This document shows, piece after piece, positions 1 to 9,502 of a stretch of 64,000 bases of DNA; the stretch's first letter is position 1; each line of letters begins with the position of its first letter. Made by a program: the position numbers and the translations under genes. The notes under the pieces are model-generated. The model was not told the DNA's origin and did no database searches. It was given only the letters and a program-made list of their open reading frames with translations. This DNA is from Arenibacter nanhaiticus (GTDB lineage Bacteria > Bacteroidota > Bacteroidia > Flavobacteriales > Flavobacteriaceae). Location of the stretch: assembly GCF_900141935.1 (NCBI RefSeq), contig NZ_FQYX01000002.1, forward strand, positions 1 through 64,000. Direction: 5' to 3'.

Positions 1-435
1 ATCGTAACCCACGATTGTAACCTGCCAAGACCTTATTCTTTAGGCTTTAGAGTACAAGGGGTAAGCGGAATTTCCGAATTTGACTACCATACCAAAAGGA
101 TTCATATCGAAGGAAAAACCGAAGGACATGGCTGGGAAGACATGGATTCATACATCAAGGAATACGACCACCCACTTTGGAAGAAGCACGGTAAAGGTGC
201 TACCGAAGCAGGCCATGGCGGTATTGATTTTTTTGTAATGAACGCCTTTGTAGAATCGGCCAAGGAAAATATAGCACCCCCGATGGATGCCTATGACGCG
301 GCGGCATGGAGTGCAGTGACCCCATTGTCCGAGCTGTCTATTGAAAACAACGGGGCCCCACAGGATTTCCCGGATTTCACCAGAGGAAACTGGATCAAAA
401 GAGCGCCATACAATTGGATGAAAGAAAATTATTAA
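1..435 (+). CDS. GH109-like Gfo/Idh/MocA family protein, C-terminal part (5' end outside window)
   Basis: The frame is open from base 1 to a TAA at 433-435 and gives 144 residues with no start, so the gene begins to the left of the window. These residues match the C-terminus of the complete gene at 5818-7188 with about 14 differences by eye, so this is a paralog of it. By that match it belongs to the Gfo/Idh/MocA-type NAD-dependent enzymes that include GH109 alpha-N-acetylgalactosaminidases. Enzyme class is inferred from the paralog because the Rossmann part is missing here. Only 38 bases separate it from the SusC gene, which suggests one operon. Substrate cannot be read from the sequence. 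Confidence 0.85.
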   Translation: MVTHDCNLPRPYSLGFRVQGVSGISEFDYHTKRIHIEGKTEGHGWEDMDSYIKEYDHPLWKKHGKGATEAGHGGIDFFVMNAFVESAKENIAPPMDAYDAAAWSAVTPLSELSIENNGAPQDFPDFTRGNWIKRAPYNWMKENY

Positions 436-473
436 ACTACAAACACAACTAAATATTAATTCAAACTAAATCA

Positions 474-3400
474 ATGAAAAAACTAATTACAAAAGGATTA
501 TTCCTTCTTATGTTGGTGCTCTCGTATTCTGTACAAGCACAAGAACGGAGTATTACAGGTACGGTTGTAGACGCAGCCACCAACGATCCCATTCCTGGGG
601 CAAGTATTGTTATAAAAAACACTACGACAGGAACCGCCACGGATTTCGATGGCCTTTTCACCATTCAAGCCACAACCAATGCAACGCTTGTCATCAGCTA
701 TTTAGGATACAAAACCAAGGAAATGGTAGTGGGAAGCGAAAGCAATTACACTATTGCCTTAGAAGAAGATGCTGCACAACTAGAAGAAGTTGTCGTTGTG
801 GGATATAGCACACAAAAAAGAGAGAGTTTAACAGGGGCTTTGCAGACCGTTAAAGGCGATGACCTTAGGAACGTAACCACACCTTCGGTTGAAAATATGT
901 TAAACGGAAAGGCTCCTGGCGTATTTGTCGCCCCTGGATCAGGTAAACCTGGTTCCAAAGGAGGTGTTGTTATCCGCGGACAGGCAACCTTAAGCGGAAC
1001 AACCAGTCCGCTTTGGGTAATTGACGGGGTTATAGTAGGATCGGGAGCAGGAGAACTGAACCCAGATGATATCGACTCCATAACGGTTCTAAAAGACGCA
1101 GCTTCAACTTCTATTTACGGTTCTCAGGGAGCTAACGGAGTTATCGTAGTGACGACGAAGAGAGCTAAGGTCGGAAAAACCACCGTAAGTTTTTCTACTA
1201 AATTAGGTTTCAACCAGCTTAACAACGGAAACACTAAAATGATGAACGGAGCTGAATTGTATGATACTTACAGTTCGTTTGCCAATGCAGATCAAATATC
1301 GTTTCCTCGCTGGAACTCCGACCTACGCAATAGTAATTTCGATTGGTGGGATGTTGCCACTAAGAGTGGTTTCACACGGAATTATAATGTTTCTATACAA
1401 GGAGGTAGCGAAACCCTTCGGTCTTTTATGTCGATAGGACTATACGACGAAGAAGGTGCTGTAAAGGGTTATGATTATACTCGTTACAACTTTCGTTTCA
1501 AAACTGAATACAAACCTTATGATTGGTTGACGATAAAACCCTCACTGGTAGGTTCACTCCGCGAGGTGGAAGACCGTCAATACTCTACAACGGCTATGTA
1601 TTCCAACCTTCCATGGGATAGCCCTTACGACGAAGACGGGAACCTAGTACCCCACCGTTCTAGTGAGTGGGTAAATAGTGCCAGCACTAATTATTTGTAC
1701 GACCTTCAGTGGAATCACTCTTCCAATAAGAACTATGAGTTTATGGGGAATCTTGACTTCGATATCAAATTGACCGATTGGTTGACCTTTTCTTCTGTTA
1801 ACAACCTTCGATACAATAATTATAAGGCAAAAGGCTATACCGATCCTCGGTCTAATGGAGGGGAAAGTGTAGGTGGACGAATCACTGACTACAGATCGGA
1901 ATATACACGCCAGTATACCAACCAGATCTTGAGATTCAATAATGGTTGGGGTAAGCACTACCTTAACGGTTTGCTAGCCTATGAATTTAACGATTATCAC
2001 AGTGAGACTCTAGATGTGTATGGAACCGGATTTATTCCAGGTTTTGAGGTGTTAGATGTTGTCGCTAAACCAGAACGTACCAAAGGAGGTATTAATGAGT
2101 GGGCCGTTCAGTCGGTTCTATCCAATGCCAATTATTCCTATGACAATAAATACATGGCTCAGGTATCTTTCCGTAGAGATGGAGCATCGAATTTTGGTGA
2201 CAATGCCAAATATGGTAATTTCTTTTCTCTAAGTGGAGGTTGGAATATTGACCGTGAAGACTGGTTTAAAGCCGCCTGGGTAGATGCTTTGAAACTTCGC
2301 GTTGCTTACGGTTCCGTAGGAAATCGTCCAAGCTCCCTATATCCTCAATACGACCTTTATGCCGTTTCTACAGGTGCTGGCTACAACGGAAACCCTGGCG
2401 CCCTGATCAGTCAAATCGGAAACAAAGACCTAACCTGGGAAAAAACATACACCAGTGGACTAGGTGTAGACGCCCGAATGCTTAATAACCGGGCTAGGCT
2501 TACGTTCGATTATTACGTAAAAAATACTGATAATATTCTGTACCAAGTTCCCGTTACTGGCCTAACAGGTGTCACTAGCATATGGCAGAATATCGGTGAA
2601 ATGGAGAACAAGGGGATTGAGCTTGCTGTTGGAGGTGATATTATCCGCAATGAGGATTTGACCTGGAGCATAGATGTGAACTTAGGACATAACGTCAATA
2701 ACTTGACAAAACTTTACAAAACGAAAGATGCCAGTGGGGAATATGTTGTCAGACCTATTATCGTTAGCGATGGACTGGGAATTGCCGGCTCTGCACAACG
2801 AATGTTGGAACCAGGACGCCCAGTAGACACCTATTACTTAAAGGAATGGGCTGGTGTAAATCCCGAAAACGGATTACCGATGTGGTACAAGGTAGATAGG
2901 GACAATGAAGGAAACGAACTATCAAGAACTACTACTTCAAATTACTCGGAAGCTACTTTTGAAAAAACCGGAAAAGTGTCTCCTGATCTATTTGGAGGTT
3001 TTACCACAGCATTATCCTATAATCGAATCGATCTTAGTGCTGTATTCGGATATGCAATCGGAGGTAAGATTTATAACTATTCACGTCAAGAATACGACTC
3101 GGACGGAACCTATACAGACCGTAACCAAATGGTACTAAGACCAGGTTGGAGCCGTTGGGAGAAGCCGGGCGATATTGCTACACACCCAATCGCACGGTAC
3201 AATAATCAGGATAAGGGAAATGCTACCTCTACCCGTTTTCTAGAAAAGAGTGATTTTTTAAAGTTGCGTTCACTTTCGCTGGGTTACAATCTAGACTTAA
3301 GCCAGTATAATATTGACAACTTACGAATATCCTTTACAGGGGAAAACCTGTTCGTTATCACCGATTATTCTGGGGTGGATCCTGAAATTCCTGTCGATGA

Positions 3401-3485
3401 CAATGGAGCAATTCTTGGATCTACAGGTCCTGCCGTATATCCGGCTACAAGTAAATTTATGCTTGGACTTAATGTAAACTTTTAA
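474..3485 (+). CDS. susC: SusC/RagA-type TonB-dependent outer-membrane transporter
   Basis: This 1003-residue protein starts with a signal peptide ending near VQAQ. A carboxypeptidase-D-like regulatory domain follows at about residues 25-110, then the plug with the SusC hallmark around residues 105-225 (VVVGYSTQKRE and YGSQGANGVIVVTTKR), then a long beta-barrel ending in a C-terminal Phe (LGLNVNF). Known role of the family: TonB-driven import of oligosaccharides or other large nutrients together with a SusD lipoprotein. The SusD gene follows after 11 bases. Flanking GH109-like enzymes suggest an amino-sugar or glycoside substrate, but this is inference. No regulator (SusR, HTCS or sigma/anti-sigma pair) is adjacent inside the window. 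Confidence 0.97.
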   Translation: MKKLITKGLFLLMLVLSYSVQAQERSITGTVVDAATNDPIPGASIVIKNTTTGTATDFDGLFTIQATTNATLVISYLGYKTKEMVVGSESNYTIALEEDAAQLEEVVVVGYSTQKRESLTGALQTVKGDDLRNVTTPSVENMLNGKAPGVFVAPGSGKPGSKGGVVIRGQATLSGTTSPLWVIDGVIVGSGAGELNPDDIDSITVLKDAASTSIYGSQGANGVIVVTTKRAKVGKTTVSFSTKLGFNQLNNGNTKMMNGAELYDTYSSFANADQISFPRWNSDLRNSNFDWWDVATKSGFTRNYNVSIQGGSETLRSFMSIGLYDEEGAVKGYDYTRYNFRFKTEYKPYDWLTIKPSLVGSLREVEDRQYSTTAMYSNLPWDSPYDEDGNLVPHRSSEWVNSASTNYLYDLQWNHSSNKNYEFMGNLDFDIKLTDWLTFSSVNNLRYNNYKAKGYTDPRSNGGESVGGRITDYRSEYTRQYTNQILRFNNGWGKHYLNGLLAYEFNDYHSETLDVYGTGFIPGFEVLDVVAKPERTKGGINEWAVQSVLSNANYSYDNKYMAQVSFRRDGASNFGDNAKYGNFFSLSGGWNIDREDWFKAAWVDALKLRVAYGSVGNRPSSLYPQYDLYAVSTGAGYNGNPGALISQIGNKDLTWEKTYTSGLGVDARMLNNRARLTFDYYVKNTDNILYQVPVTGLTGVTSIWQNIGEMENKGIELAVGGDIIRNEDLTWSIDVNLGHNVNNLTKLYKTKDASGEYVVRPIIVSDGLGIAGSAQRMLEPGRPVDTYYLKEWAGVNPENGLPMWYKVDRDNEGNELSRTTTSNYSEATFEKTGKVSPDLFGGFTTALSYNRIDLSAVFGYAIGGKIYNYSRQEYDSDGTYTDRNQMVLRPGWSRWEKPGDIATHPIARYNNQDKGNATSTRFLEKSDFLKLRSLSLGYNLDLSQYNIDNLRISFTGENLFVITDYSGVDPEIPVDDNGAILGSTGPAVYPATSKFMLGLNVNF

Positions 3486-3496
3486 ATAGAAACAAC

Positions 3497-5206
3497 ATGA
3501 AAAAAATATTTATAGCCATATTGGCAATGGTCGCATTTTCCGCTTGCGATATTGACCGTTATCCTCATGGAAGCATGGACTCAGAGACCATTGTCAATGA
3601 CCCCGATGCTTCTCTCGAACCATTGCTTAACGGGATGTATGCCCAGTTAAAATCGTGGTCGGACCCTATGCACCGTATGGGTGAATATGCAGGAGACAAT
3701 ATGATGATCCGCGGATCGTCTACAGATGCTTTCTACGAATTCATCTCCTATTCTCGTACCCCTAACAACTACCGATTAACCCAGTTTTGGAATTCTGGAT
3801 ATAAAGCGATTGCACAAGCCTCTAACATTATTGATATGATTGACCAGGGACAAAGTGTAGAGATAGATAATAATTTAGGCGAATCTTACTACGTTCGTGG
3901 TATGCTCTACTTTTATTTGACTCGTGCTTTTGGTCGTCCTTACTATCAAAACCCAGAAACGAATTTGGGCGTACCTATCGTTAATGGTACTCCTGATGAT
4001 GTAATTAATCTGGAGCTTGCGGATCGTGCAACGGTCAAAGAATCTTACGAGCAAGCCATCAGCGATTTAAAGAAAGCAGAAGAATTGCTTACGATAGACA
4101 AGGATGCTATTTACGCTTCTAAAGAAGCGGCTCAGGCAATGCTTTCTCGAATTTACCTCTATATGAGCGGCACCTATACATCACCAAATACAGAATATGC
4201 CCAGCTTTCCGTAGACTATGCGGACAAAGTGATCAATTCCGGAAAGTATTCGTTGCTACCAAGAGATCAATTTATGAAGTACAACACTTTTGTACCGGAA
4301 AATAATGCAGAGACCATATTTGCCATAAAACGCGTCGCCTCAGAATTTTCAGGCTACGACCACTATTATGGTGTTGGAGGTATGTATGCTAATCTAGGCG
4401 GCATGGGCTGGGGCGAAATGTATGCCAGTGCCAAGTATATCGATTTACTAAACGAAACCGGTCGTAATGACTGGCGTGAGAACAGCTATAATATGGTAGA
4501 TGCACGTTCCGCCTTTATCCAGCCTACCTACTCAAAAGATGCTGATACAGAGGAGTTTACTGAAGTGTTCCGTTTTATCAAGGAAGAGGGCGGTAACTTA
4601 AACTATGTACAGGCAGAGACCACCCGTAACGGTGCCGTCATAACCTGTCAGGAAGGCAACGACACCTATACGCTCATTCCTGTTGATACCGATCAGGAGA
4701 TTTACTCCATCCTATATAAAGACGGGAAGACCTATACAGGTGTAATAGACAACTACATTACACTAAACCGTGCGTATCCACAGTTTTACATTACAAAGGC
4801 TTCGTTGGAAGGAGAAGAATCCCACTTGCATTCTCCGCTTATCAGCCGTTTGAGTGAAATTTACCTGAACCGTGCCGAGGCGTATGCCAAATTAGGAAAT
4901 TATGATGCTGCATTGGCAGATCTAAACACGATCCGAGAACGTGCTATTCTGAACGGAGGATACAACGCTCTGGATGCTTCCAACGCTAGTATTCGAATTG
5001 ATAAGGAGCGTCAATTAGAACTTGCCTATCAGGCAGAGCGAAGCTATGACGTATTCCGTAATGGAAAAGAGCTAACACGTGAATATCCGGGGCCTCACAA
5101 TCAATTTGAGAATATATCCGCTACGGACTTCCGTGTCGTGTATTATATTCCACAAGATGCCATTAACTCGTATCCAGGTACACTGACGCAGAATCCGACA
5201 CAATAA
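3497..5206 (+). CDS. susD: SusD/RagB-type nutrient-binding surface lipoprotein
   Basis: This 569-residue protein has a lipoprotein signal with lipobox FSAC, so Cys17 is the predicted acylated residue. The family fold is TPR-like. Typical SusD stretches are visible: FWNSGYKAIAQASNIID near residues 95-115, YYVRGMLYFYLTRAFG near 130-145, and near the C-terminus LSEIYLNRAEAYAKLG followed by ERQLELAYQAERSYDVFRNG. It is expected to cap the SusC barrel on the cell surface and capture the glycan. It follows susC by 11 bases and is the last gene before a strong terminator at 5406-5436. Confidence 0.96.
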   Translation: MKKIFIAILAMVAFSACDIDRYPHGSMDSETIVNDPDASLEPLLNGMYAQLKSWSDPMHRMGEYAGDNMMIRGSSTDAFYEFISYSRTPNNYRLTQFWNSGYKAIAQASNIIDMIDQGQSVEIDNNLGESYYVRGMLYFYLTRAFGRPYYQNPETNLGVPIVNGTPDDVINLELADRATVKESYEQAISDLKKAEELLTIDKDAIYASKEAAQAMLSRIYLYMSGTYTSPNTEYAQLSVDYADKVINSGKYSLLPRDQFMKYNTFVPENNAETIFAIKRVASEFSGYDHYYGVGGMYANLGGMGWGEMYASAKYIDLLNETGRNDWRENSYNMVDARSAFIQPTYSKDADTEEFTEVFRFIKEEGGNLNYVQAETTRNGAVITCQEGNDTYTLIPVDTDQEIYSILYKDGKTYTGVIDNYITLNRAYPQFYITKASLEGEESHLHSPLISRLSEIYLNRAEAYAKLGNYDAALADLNTIRERAILNGGYNALDASNASIRIDKERQLELAYQAERSYDVFRNGKELTREYPGPHNQFENISATDFRVVYYIPQDAINSYPGTLTQNPTQ

Positions 5207-5405
5207 TTTTGATGTAGAAGGTTTTGGACAGCCTAAAAATTATAAGAGAACGACTTTATCAGGGATAGAAAATATCCAGAAAGTTATCTAAAGGGTACAA
5301 ACCCGATGTATGAGTGAGTTTAGAGGGGAAAAATCGGGAATACTTCAGTTTAAACCTGATTTTCAGGTACTTTTAAAATTCACTTTGGAACAAAATCCAT
5401 AGTAA

Positions 5406-5436
5406 TAAAAAGGCTCCTTAACAGGGGCCTTTTTTG
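5406..5436 (+). terminator. Rho-independent terminator after susD
   Basis: The arms AAAAAGGCTCC and GGGGCCTTTTT form an 11-bp stem with one G-T pair around a TTAACA loop, and the right arm runs into a T tract. It lies about 200 bases downstream of the SusD stop and should end the GH109-susC-susD transcript. Confidence 0.85.
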
Positions 5437-5792
5437 ATTTTATATTTAGTCAATAAGCCCTAGAAATTATTTCTAAAAAACACCCTTGCTACTAGCTATC
5501 CGTCCTCCTTTTATATCCCGCCCTATCAGAAAGATTTAGAAAAGAAGGCAAAACTCAGATGAAATCGGACCTGAAAACGATCCATAACTCGAATATTTCA
5601 CCCTAGCTAACAACCGCGTTTAATAGACATCGGGAAATACCCTTTAAAGTCTTTCTACCTTTTAAGATTAACTCGTCAATCTATCCCATAGCGCAATTAT
5701 TTCTATAATATTGTCTGTTCACAAAAAACACCCCCTAAATAGCATAATATGTCCTCCAAAATGTGACGTACAAAGTCCATATTTGTTGATAA

Positions 5793-5800
5793 TAAATTTG
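5793..5800 (+). promoter_or_regulatory. Putative Bacteroidota -7 promoter box
   Basis: TAAATTTG fits the Bacteroidota -7 consensus TAnnTTTG and ends 17 bases before the ATG at 5818. No TTG at the usual -33 distance is obvious. It suggests that the second GH109-like gene has its own start of transcription. Confidence 0.4.
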
Positions 5801-5817
5801 CATTTAAACAAGAATCA

Positions 5818-7188
5818 ATGGATAATAGAAGAAACTTTATTAAAAAAGCAGCGATCACCTCAGCTGGGATTGCCATGTTACCAAATCTCTCTATGGCGAA
5901 TAATTTAGGGAAGAATTCACAAAAATTAAGGGTTGCTGTCTTAGGTATTGGAGAAAGAGGAATAATGCACCTAAACAACCTTATAAAAAGAAATGATGTA
6001 GATGTTACCGCCATCTGCGATGTAGACAAGGCACGTATTGCCCTTGCCCAAAAGAACATGGAAAAGGCGGGTCAAAAGAAGGCGAAGGTTTTTGGCAAAA
6101 ATGATATGGACTACAGAAATATGTTGGCTTTAAAAGATGTCGACGCGGTAATTATTTCTACCCCGTGGCTATGGCATACTAAAATGGCAGTAGATTCTAT
6201 GCGCGCCGGGAAATATACAGGCTTGGAAGTATCGGCCGCCAATACGATGGAAGAATGTTGGGACCTGGTAAATGTACACGAAGAAACAGGTGCTCACCTA
6301 ATGATCTTGGAGAACGTAAATTACCGTCAGGATGTATTGGCGGTACTTAATATGGTTAAGCAAAATCTTTTTGGAGAACTATCGCATTTTAGATGTGGCT
6401 ATCAGCACGATCTAAGAGCAGTAAAATTCAACAACGGTAAACAACCCTACGGTGGTGGTGTTGAATTTGGTGAAAAAGGATTCTCTGAAGCTCATTGGCG
6501 TACACAACATTCCTTGTTGCGAAATGCCGATGTATACCCTACTCATGGTTTAGGCCCTGTAGCTGTTATGGCCGATATAAACCGTGGAAACCGATTCGTA
6601 TCCCTTACCTCTCATGCTTCCAAACCATTAGGGCTTCACAATTATATCGTGAACCATCCTGAAGGCGGTCCAGACCATCCTAACGCCAAAATAAAATGGA
6701 AACAAGGAGATGTTATTACCACGACTATTGAAACAGCCAAAGGTGAAACCATTATCGTAACCCACGATTGTAATTTACCAAGACCTTACTCTTTAGGGTT
6801 TAGGGTACAAGGAGTAAGCGGAATTTCAGAATTTGACTATCATACCAAAAGGATCCATATTGAAGGAAAAACCGAAGGTCATGGTTGGGAAGATATGGAC
6901 AATTACCTAAAAGAATACGATCATCCACTTTGGAAAAAATATGGAAACCATGCCCAAGGTGCTGGACATGGAGGAATGGATTTCTTTGTGATCAATGCCT
7001 TTGTAGAGTCGGCCAAGGAAAACATCGCCCCGCCAATGGATGTCTATGATGCAGCGGCATGGAGTGCAGTAACCCCTTTATCTGAACTCTCTATAGAAAA
7101 CAACGGAGCACCACAAGATTTTCCAGATTTTACAAGAGGAAACTGGATAAAAAGAGCTCCTTACAACTGGATAAAAGACACCTTTTAG
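5818..7188 (+). CDS. GH109-like NAD-dependent glycosidase / Gfo/Idh/MocA oxidoreductase
   Basis: This 456-residue protein has a twin-arginine-like N-terminus (NRRNFIKKAA), suggesting Tat export. The Rossmann motif VLGIGERGIMH follows at about residues 41-51, then TPWLWHT near 119-125 and YPTHGLGPVA near 240-249. The last motif matches the conserved region holding the catalytic-site His of GH109 alpha-N-acetylgalactosaminidases (here about His243). GH109 enzymes remove glycosidic residues through a transient NAD-dependent oxidation, and that chemistry is family knowledge. The gene is a close paralog of the partial gene at the left edge, so two copies flank susCD. It ends before terminators shared with the convergent oxidoreductase. 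It could instead be a plain sugar dehydrogenase. Confidence 0.88.
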   Translation: MDNRRNFIKKAAITSAGIAMLPNLSMANNLGKNSQKLRVAVLGIGERGIMHLNNLIKRNDVDVTAICDVDKARIALAQKNMEKAGQKKAKVFGKNDMDYRNMLALKDVDAVIISTPWLWHTKMAVDSMRAGKYTGLEVSAANTMEECWDLVNVHEETGAHLMILENVNYRQDVLAVLNMVKQNLFGELSHFRCGYQHDLRAVKFNNGKQPYGGGVEFGEKGFSEAHWRTQHSLLRNADVYPTHGLGPVAVMADINRGNRFVSLTSHASKPLGLHNYIVNHPEGGPDHPNAKIKWKQGDVITTTIETAKGETIIVTHDCNLPRPYSLGFRVQGVSGISEFDYHTKRIHIEGKTEGHGWEDMDNYLKEYDHPLWKKYGNHAQGAGHGGMDFFVINAFVESAKENIAPPMDVYDAAAWSAVTPLSELSIENNGAPQDFPDFTRGNWIKRAPYNWIKDTF

Positions 7189-7212
7189 GACTTTCTTAAA
7201 GAGACTATACCT

Positions 7213-7261
7213 AAATAAGGGTGCTACTTTTATATTAGAAGTAGTACCCTTATTTTTTTTT
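7213..7261 (+). terminator. Terminator after the GH109-like gene
   Basis: An AAATAAGGGTGCTACTT arm and an AAGTAGTACCCTTATTT arm form a long stem with one mismatch (G/A), followed by a run of T. It sits 25 bases past the stop of the 5818-7188 gene. Confidence 0.85.
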
Positions 7262-7325
7262 AGCTTCCAAACAATGGCATTATAACTACCGCTATCAATA
7301 TTAATTTGTACGGCGTCCAAAAATA

Positions 7326-7370
7326 AAACCCGAACCTTGGCTACAACACCTAGAGTTCGGGTTTCTTGTT
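7326..7370. terminator. Bidirectional terminator between convergent genes
   Basis: Arms AAACCCGAAC (7326-7335) and GTTCGGGTTT (7355-7364) pair perfectly. T-rich tracts follow on the plus strand (CTTGTTTTTT) and on the minus strand (TATTTTT), so it can stop transcription from both sides. It lies just past the stop of the minus-strand oxidoreductase. Confidence 0.8.
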
Positions 7371-7381
7371 TTTTACCATGT

Positions 7382-8728
7382 TTAAATAACAACACTTTTT
7401 CCTGGGGTAGGAATATTATAGGTGCCGTCCGGATTGGGCTGTACAGGAGCTGGGGAATCCCAACTTAATTGATCGGGCACCAATTTAATCTCGGACTTCA
7501 TGGCATCTTCCAGTTTTATAACTTTTCCTGAATAGGTAGCCATTCTCCCTAAAATGGCACTCATCGTACTTTTTGCTGCATTCTCGGCATCACTGATCAG
7601 TCCTTTATTTCGTATGGCTTCAAAAAGCTTTATATGCTCTACCTGGTATGGGTTAGGATCGTCCTTTCCACGATGTGAAAAAACCTCGCCTCCCTCCAAG
7701 TCCTTGATAAAGGTATTATCGCCATAGGTTTCAATACTTCCCTTTGTTCCTTGAAACACTTCGGCTACCCTACTCATGGTTTCTGGTTGATGGCGGCATT
7801 GACTAGAAATTACGGCTCCACTTGGATAGGTATATTCTACAAAATGATGGTCAAAAATTTCGCCATGATCCTTACCGTTTCTTATTTGCCTACCTCCCAT
7901 TCCTTGTGCAGATATAGGATACTCGCCCAAAAACCAATTCGCTACATCTATATTATGGATATGCTGTTCTAGAATATGATCGCCACATAACCAATTAAAA
8001 TAATACCAGTTCCTCATTTGGTATTCTAGTTCCGATTGTCCGGGCTGTCTTTCCCGTACCCATACTCCACCACTGTTCCAGTAAACCTGACCAGAAACGA
8101 TCTTTCCAATTTTATTGTCCTTTATCTCTTTAAAGGCAGCCAAATAACTATCCTGATAATGACGCTGAAGTCCTACTACTACATTCAACTTCTTTTCTTT
8201 TGCCGTTTTCGCCGCTGCCAATACCTTTCTTACTCCAGGGACATCGGTTGCGACAGGTTTTTCCATGAACACGTGTTTCCCTTCATTGACGGCAAATTCA
8301 AAATGCTGTGGCCTAAATCCTGGTGGCGTAGCCAAAATAACCACATCGGCCATCGCCATGGCTTTTTCGGCACCATCGAATCCAACAAATTGATGTTCTT
8401 TGGCTACATTAATCTTTTTTGTTCCCTCGAACTCCTTTTTTAAATTCATTAAACTCCCCTGAAGCCTATCTTCAAAAGCATCGGCCATAGCCACCAACTC
8501 TACATTGGCATCCGAACGCAATGCTTGGCTAGCAGCTCCGGTACCACGTCCACCACAACCAATTAAGGCGATTTTTAATACTTTATCCTTCGCCACATTC
8601 ACCATAGCATCCATAGGAAGGGTTGGTAAAATCATGGCACCAGTAACCAGGGCACTACTCTTACAAAAATCCCGTCGCGAATTGTTTAAAGGCGCCTTTA
8701 CGGATTCAGGTTGATTATTATTCTTCAT
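7382..8728 (-). CDS. Tat-exported Gfo/Idh/MocA family oxidoreductase
   Basis: This 448-residue protein begins with a twin-arginine signal (NNSRRDFCKSSALVTG). An N-terminal NAD(P)-binding Rossmann fold follows (IALIGCGGRGTGAA near residues 54-67) with the family motif EKPVATDVPGVRKVL, then the Gfo/Idh/MocA C-terminal domain (GDHILEQHIHNIDVANWFLG near residues 245-264). Such enzymes oxidise or reduce sugars or sugar-like compounds. Periplasmic location next to a susCD locus fits processing of imported glycan, but the substrate is unknown. It is convergent with the GH109-like gene, from which it differs clearly in sequence. Confidence 0.92.
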   Translation of the reverse strand: MKNNNQPESVKAPLNNSRRDFCKSSALVTGAMILPTLPMDAMVNVAKDKVLKIALIGCGGRGTGAASQALRSDANVELVAMADAFEDRLQGSLMNLKKEFEGTKKINVAKEHQFVGFDGAEKAMAMADVVILATPPGFRPQHFEFAVNEGKHVFMEKPVATDVPGVRKVLAAAKTAKEKKLNVVVGLQRHYQDSYLAAFKEIKDNKIGKIVSGQVYWNSGGVWVRERQPGQSELEYQMRNWYYFNWLCGDHILEQHIHNIDVANWFLGEYPISAQGMGGRQIRNGKDHGEIFDHHFVEYTYPSGAVISSQCRHQPETMSRVAEVFQGTKGSIETYGDNTFIKDLEGGEVFSHRGKDDPNPYQVEHIKLFEAIRNKGLISDAENAAKSTMSAILGRMATYSGKVIKLEDAMKSEIKLVPDQLSWDSPAPVQPNPDGTYNIPTPGKSVVI

Positions 8729-8993
8729 AATTTAAAATTTGGCAATCTTAGTTTCAGATAGGTTATATTTCTTCTTACAATTATAAGAGGTTAATATATA
8801 AAATAATAAGCAATTGCAAATCATAAATTGACAGTTTTAAGACAAAAAAATCCCCTTATTATCTCTAAAACATGTTATTGTTTAACTAATTGAAACAAAT
8901 AACATAAAACCAATGAAAATCTATTAATCTAATTTCCCCTCGGAACCATAGCGGGTTCTGGCTGTTTTCCATCATTTCATTGCTGAAGCGAAT

Positions 8994-9422
8994 CTATTTG
9001 TTGGAGTAAACTTTCAAAGCCCAAAAAATGATCCTTCCCCTGCTGCTTAAAGAATTCCTGTAACAACTTATTTCCCGAAAAAATAGAATCCGTACCAAAA
9101 AAATCTTGAAAACCTCGATCATCCATCTTCCAAGAATAGTTAATTTTTGCCCCCACTTGGCATTCAACAGGCTGTTAATATCCATAGTAATGGGAAGCTT
9201 TTCGTCCTTCGTCAGTGAATATATTTGGATAGAATCATACCCGATAATTTTGCCATCCTCATCAAATCTTTTAGTTACCTCCCTATTTTGTTGGGACTGG
9301 ACTATAAAACTACTATCTCTAGAGCCTCTTTCGGTCGTTTGAATGGAATCTTTATGAACTACCTGACCATAGGAACTGACCATGGTCAGAACCGATAATA
9401 ATATATACATCATTGCTTTCAT
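8994..9422 (-). CDS. Small secreted protein of unknown function with an apparent frameshift
   Basis: The open frame gives 142 residues with a signal peptide (ending SSYGQ). The first part is polar and plausible as a secreted protein. After the G5 tract (C run at 9150-9154 on the plus strand) the frame turns into an unlikely basic, hydrophobic tail. One extra G there would switch to a frame reading GAKINYSWKMDDRGFQDFFG and ending in LLQQIDSLQQ, with a stop at 8977-8979 and about 148 residues, which looks far more protein-like. So the true gene probably spans 8977-9422 with a one-base indel, either real or a sequencing error. I do not recognise the family. Its start follows a degenerate copy of the leader repeat at 9423-9502. 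Confidence 0.6.
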   Translation of the reverse strand: MKAMMYILLSVLTMVSSYGQVVHKDSIQTTERGSRDSSFIVQSQQNREVTKRFDEDGKIIGYDSIQIYSLTKDEKLPITMDINSLLNAKWGQKLTILGRWMIEVFKIFLVRILFFREISCYRNSLSSRGRIIFWALKVYSNK

Positions 9423-9502
9423 TTGTAAATATTTATTGCTTTTAAAAGGTCATATGAAATATGAATAGCTGAATTCGTATTTGCGACCAGTTTTGGGTCA
9501 TG
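9423..9502 (-). repeat. Leader repeat, degenerate copy (family of four)
   Basis: Read on the minus strand, this segment contains GACC...GGTCGCAAATACGAA, TTCAGCTAT and TTTTAAAAGCAATAAATAT, and ends directly at the ATG of the 8994-9422 gene. It aligns with the leaders at 23028-23134, 26224-26328 and 54138-54230 but lacks the central CTGAGCGCAGCCGAAG hairpin core. Confidence 0.65.

Larger units (their letters stand above)
5207..5817. other. Intergenic region after susD
   Basis: This stretch has no supported gene. It contains the terminator at 5406-5436, a small CCTGA/TCAGG inverted repeat near 5356-5368, and a TAnnTTTG box at 5793-5800 before the second GH109-like gene. Short open frames here have no recognisable protein features. 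Confidence 0.5.
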
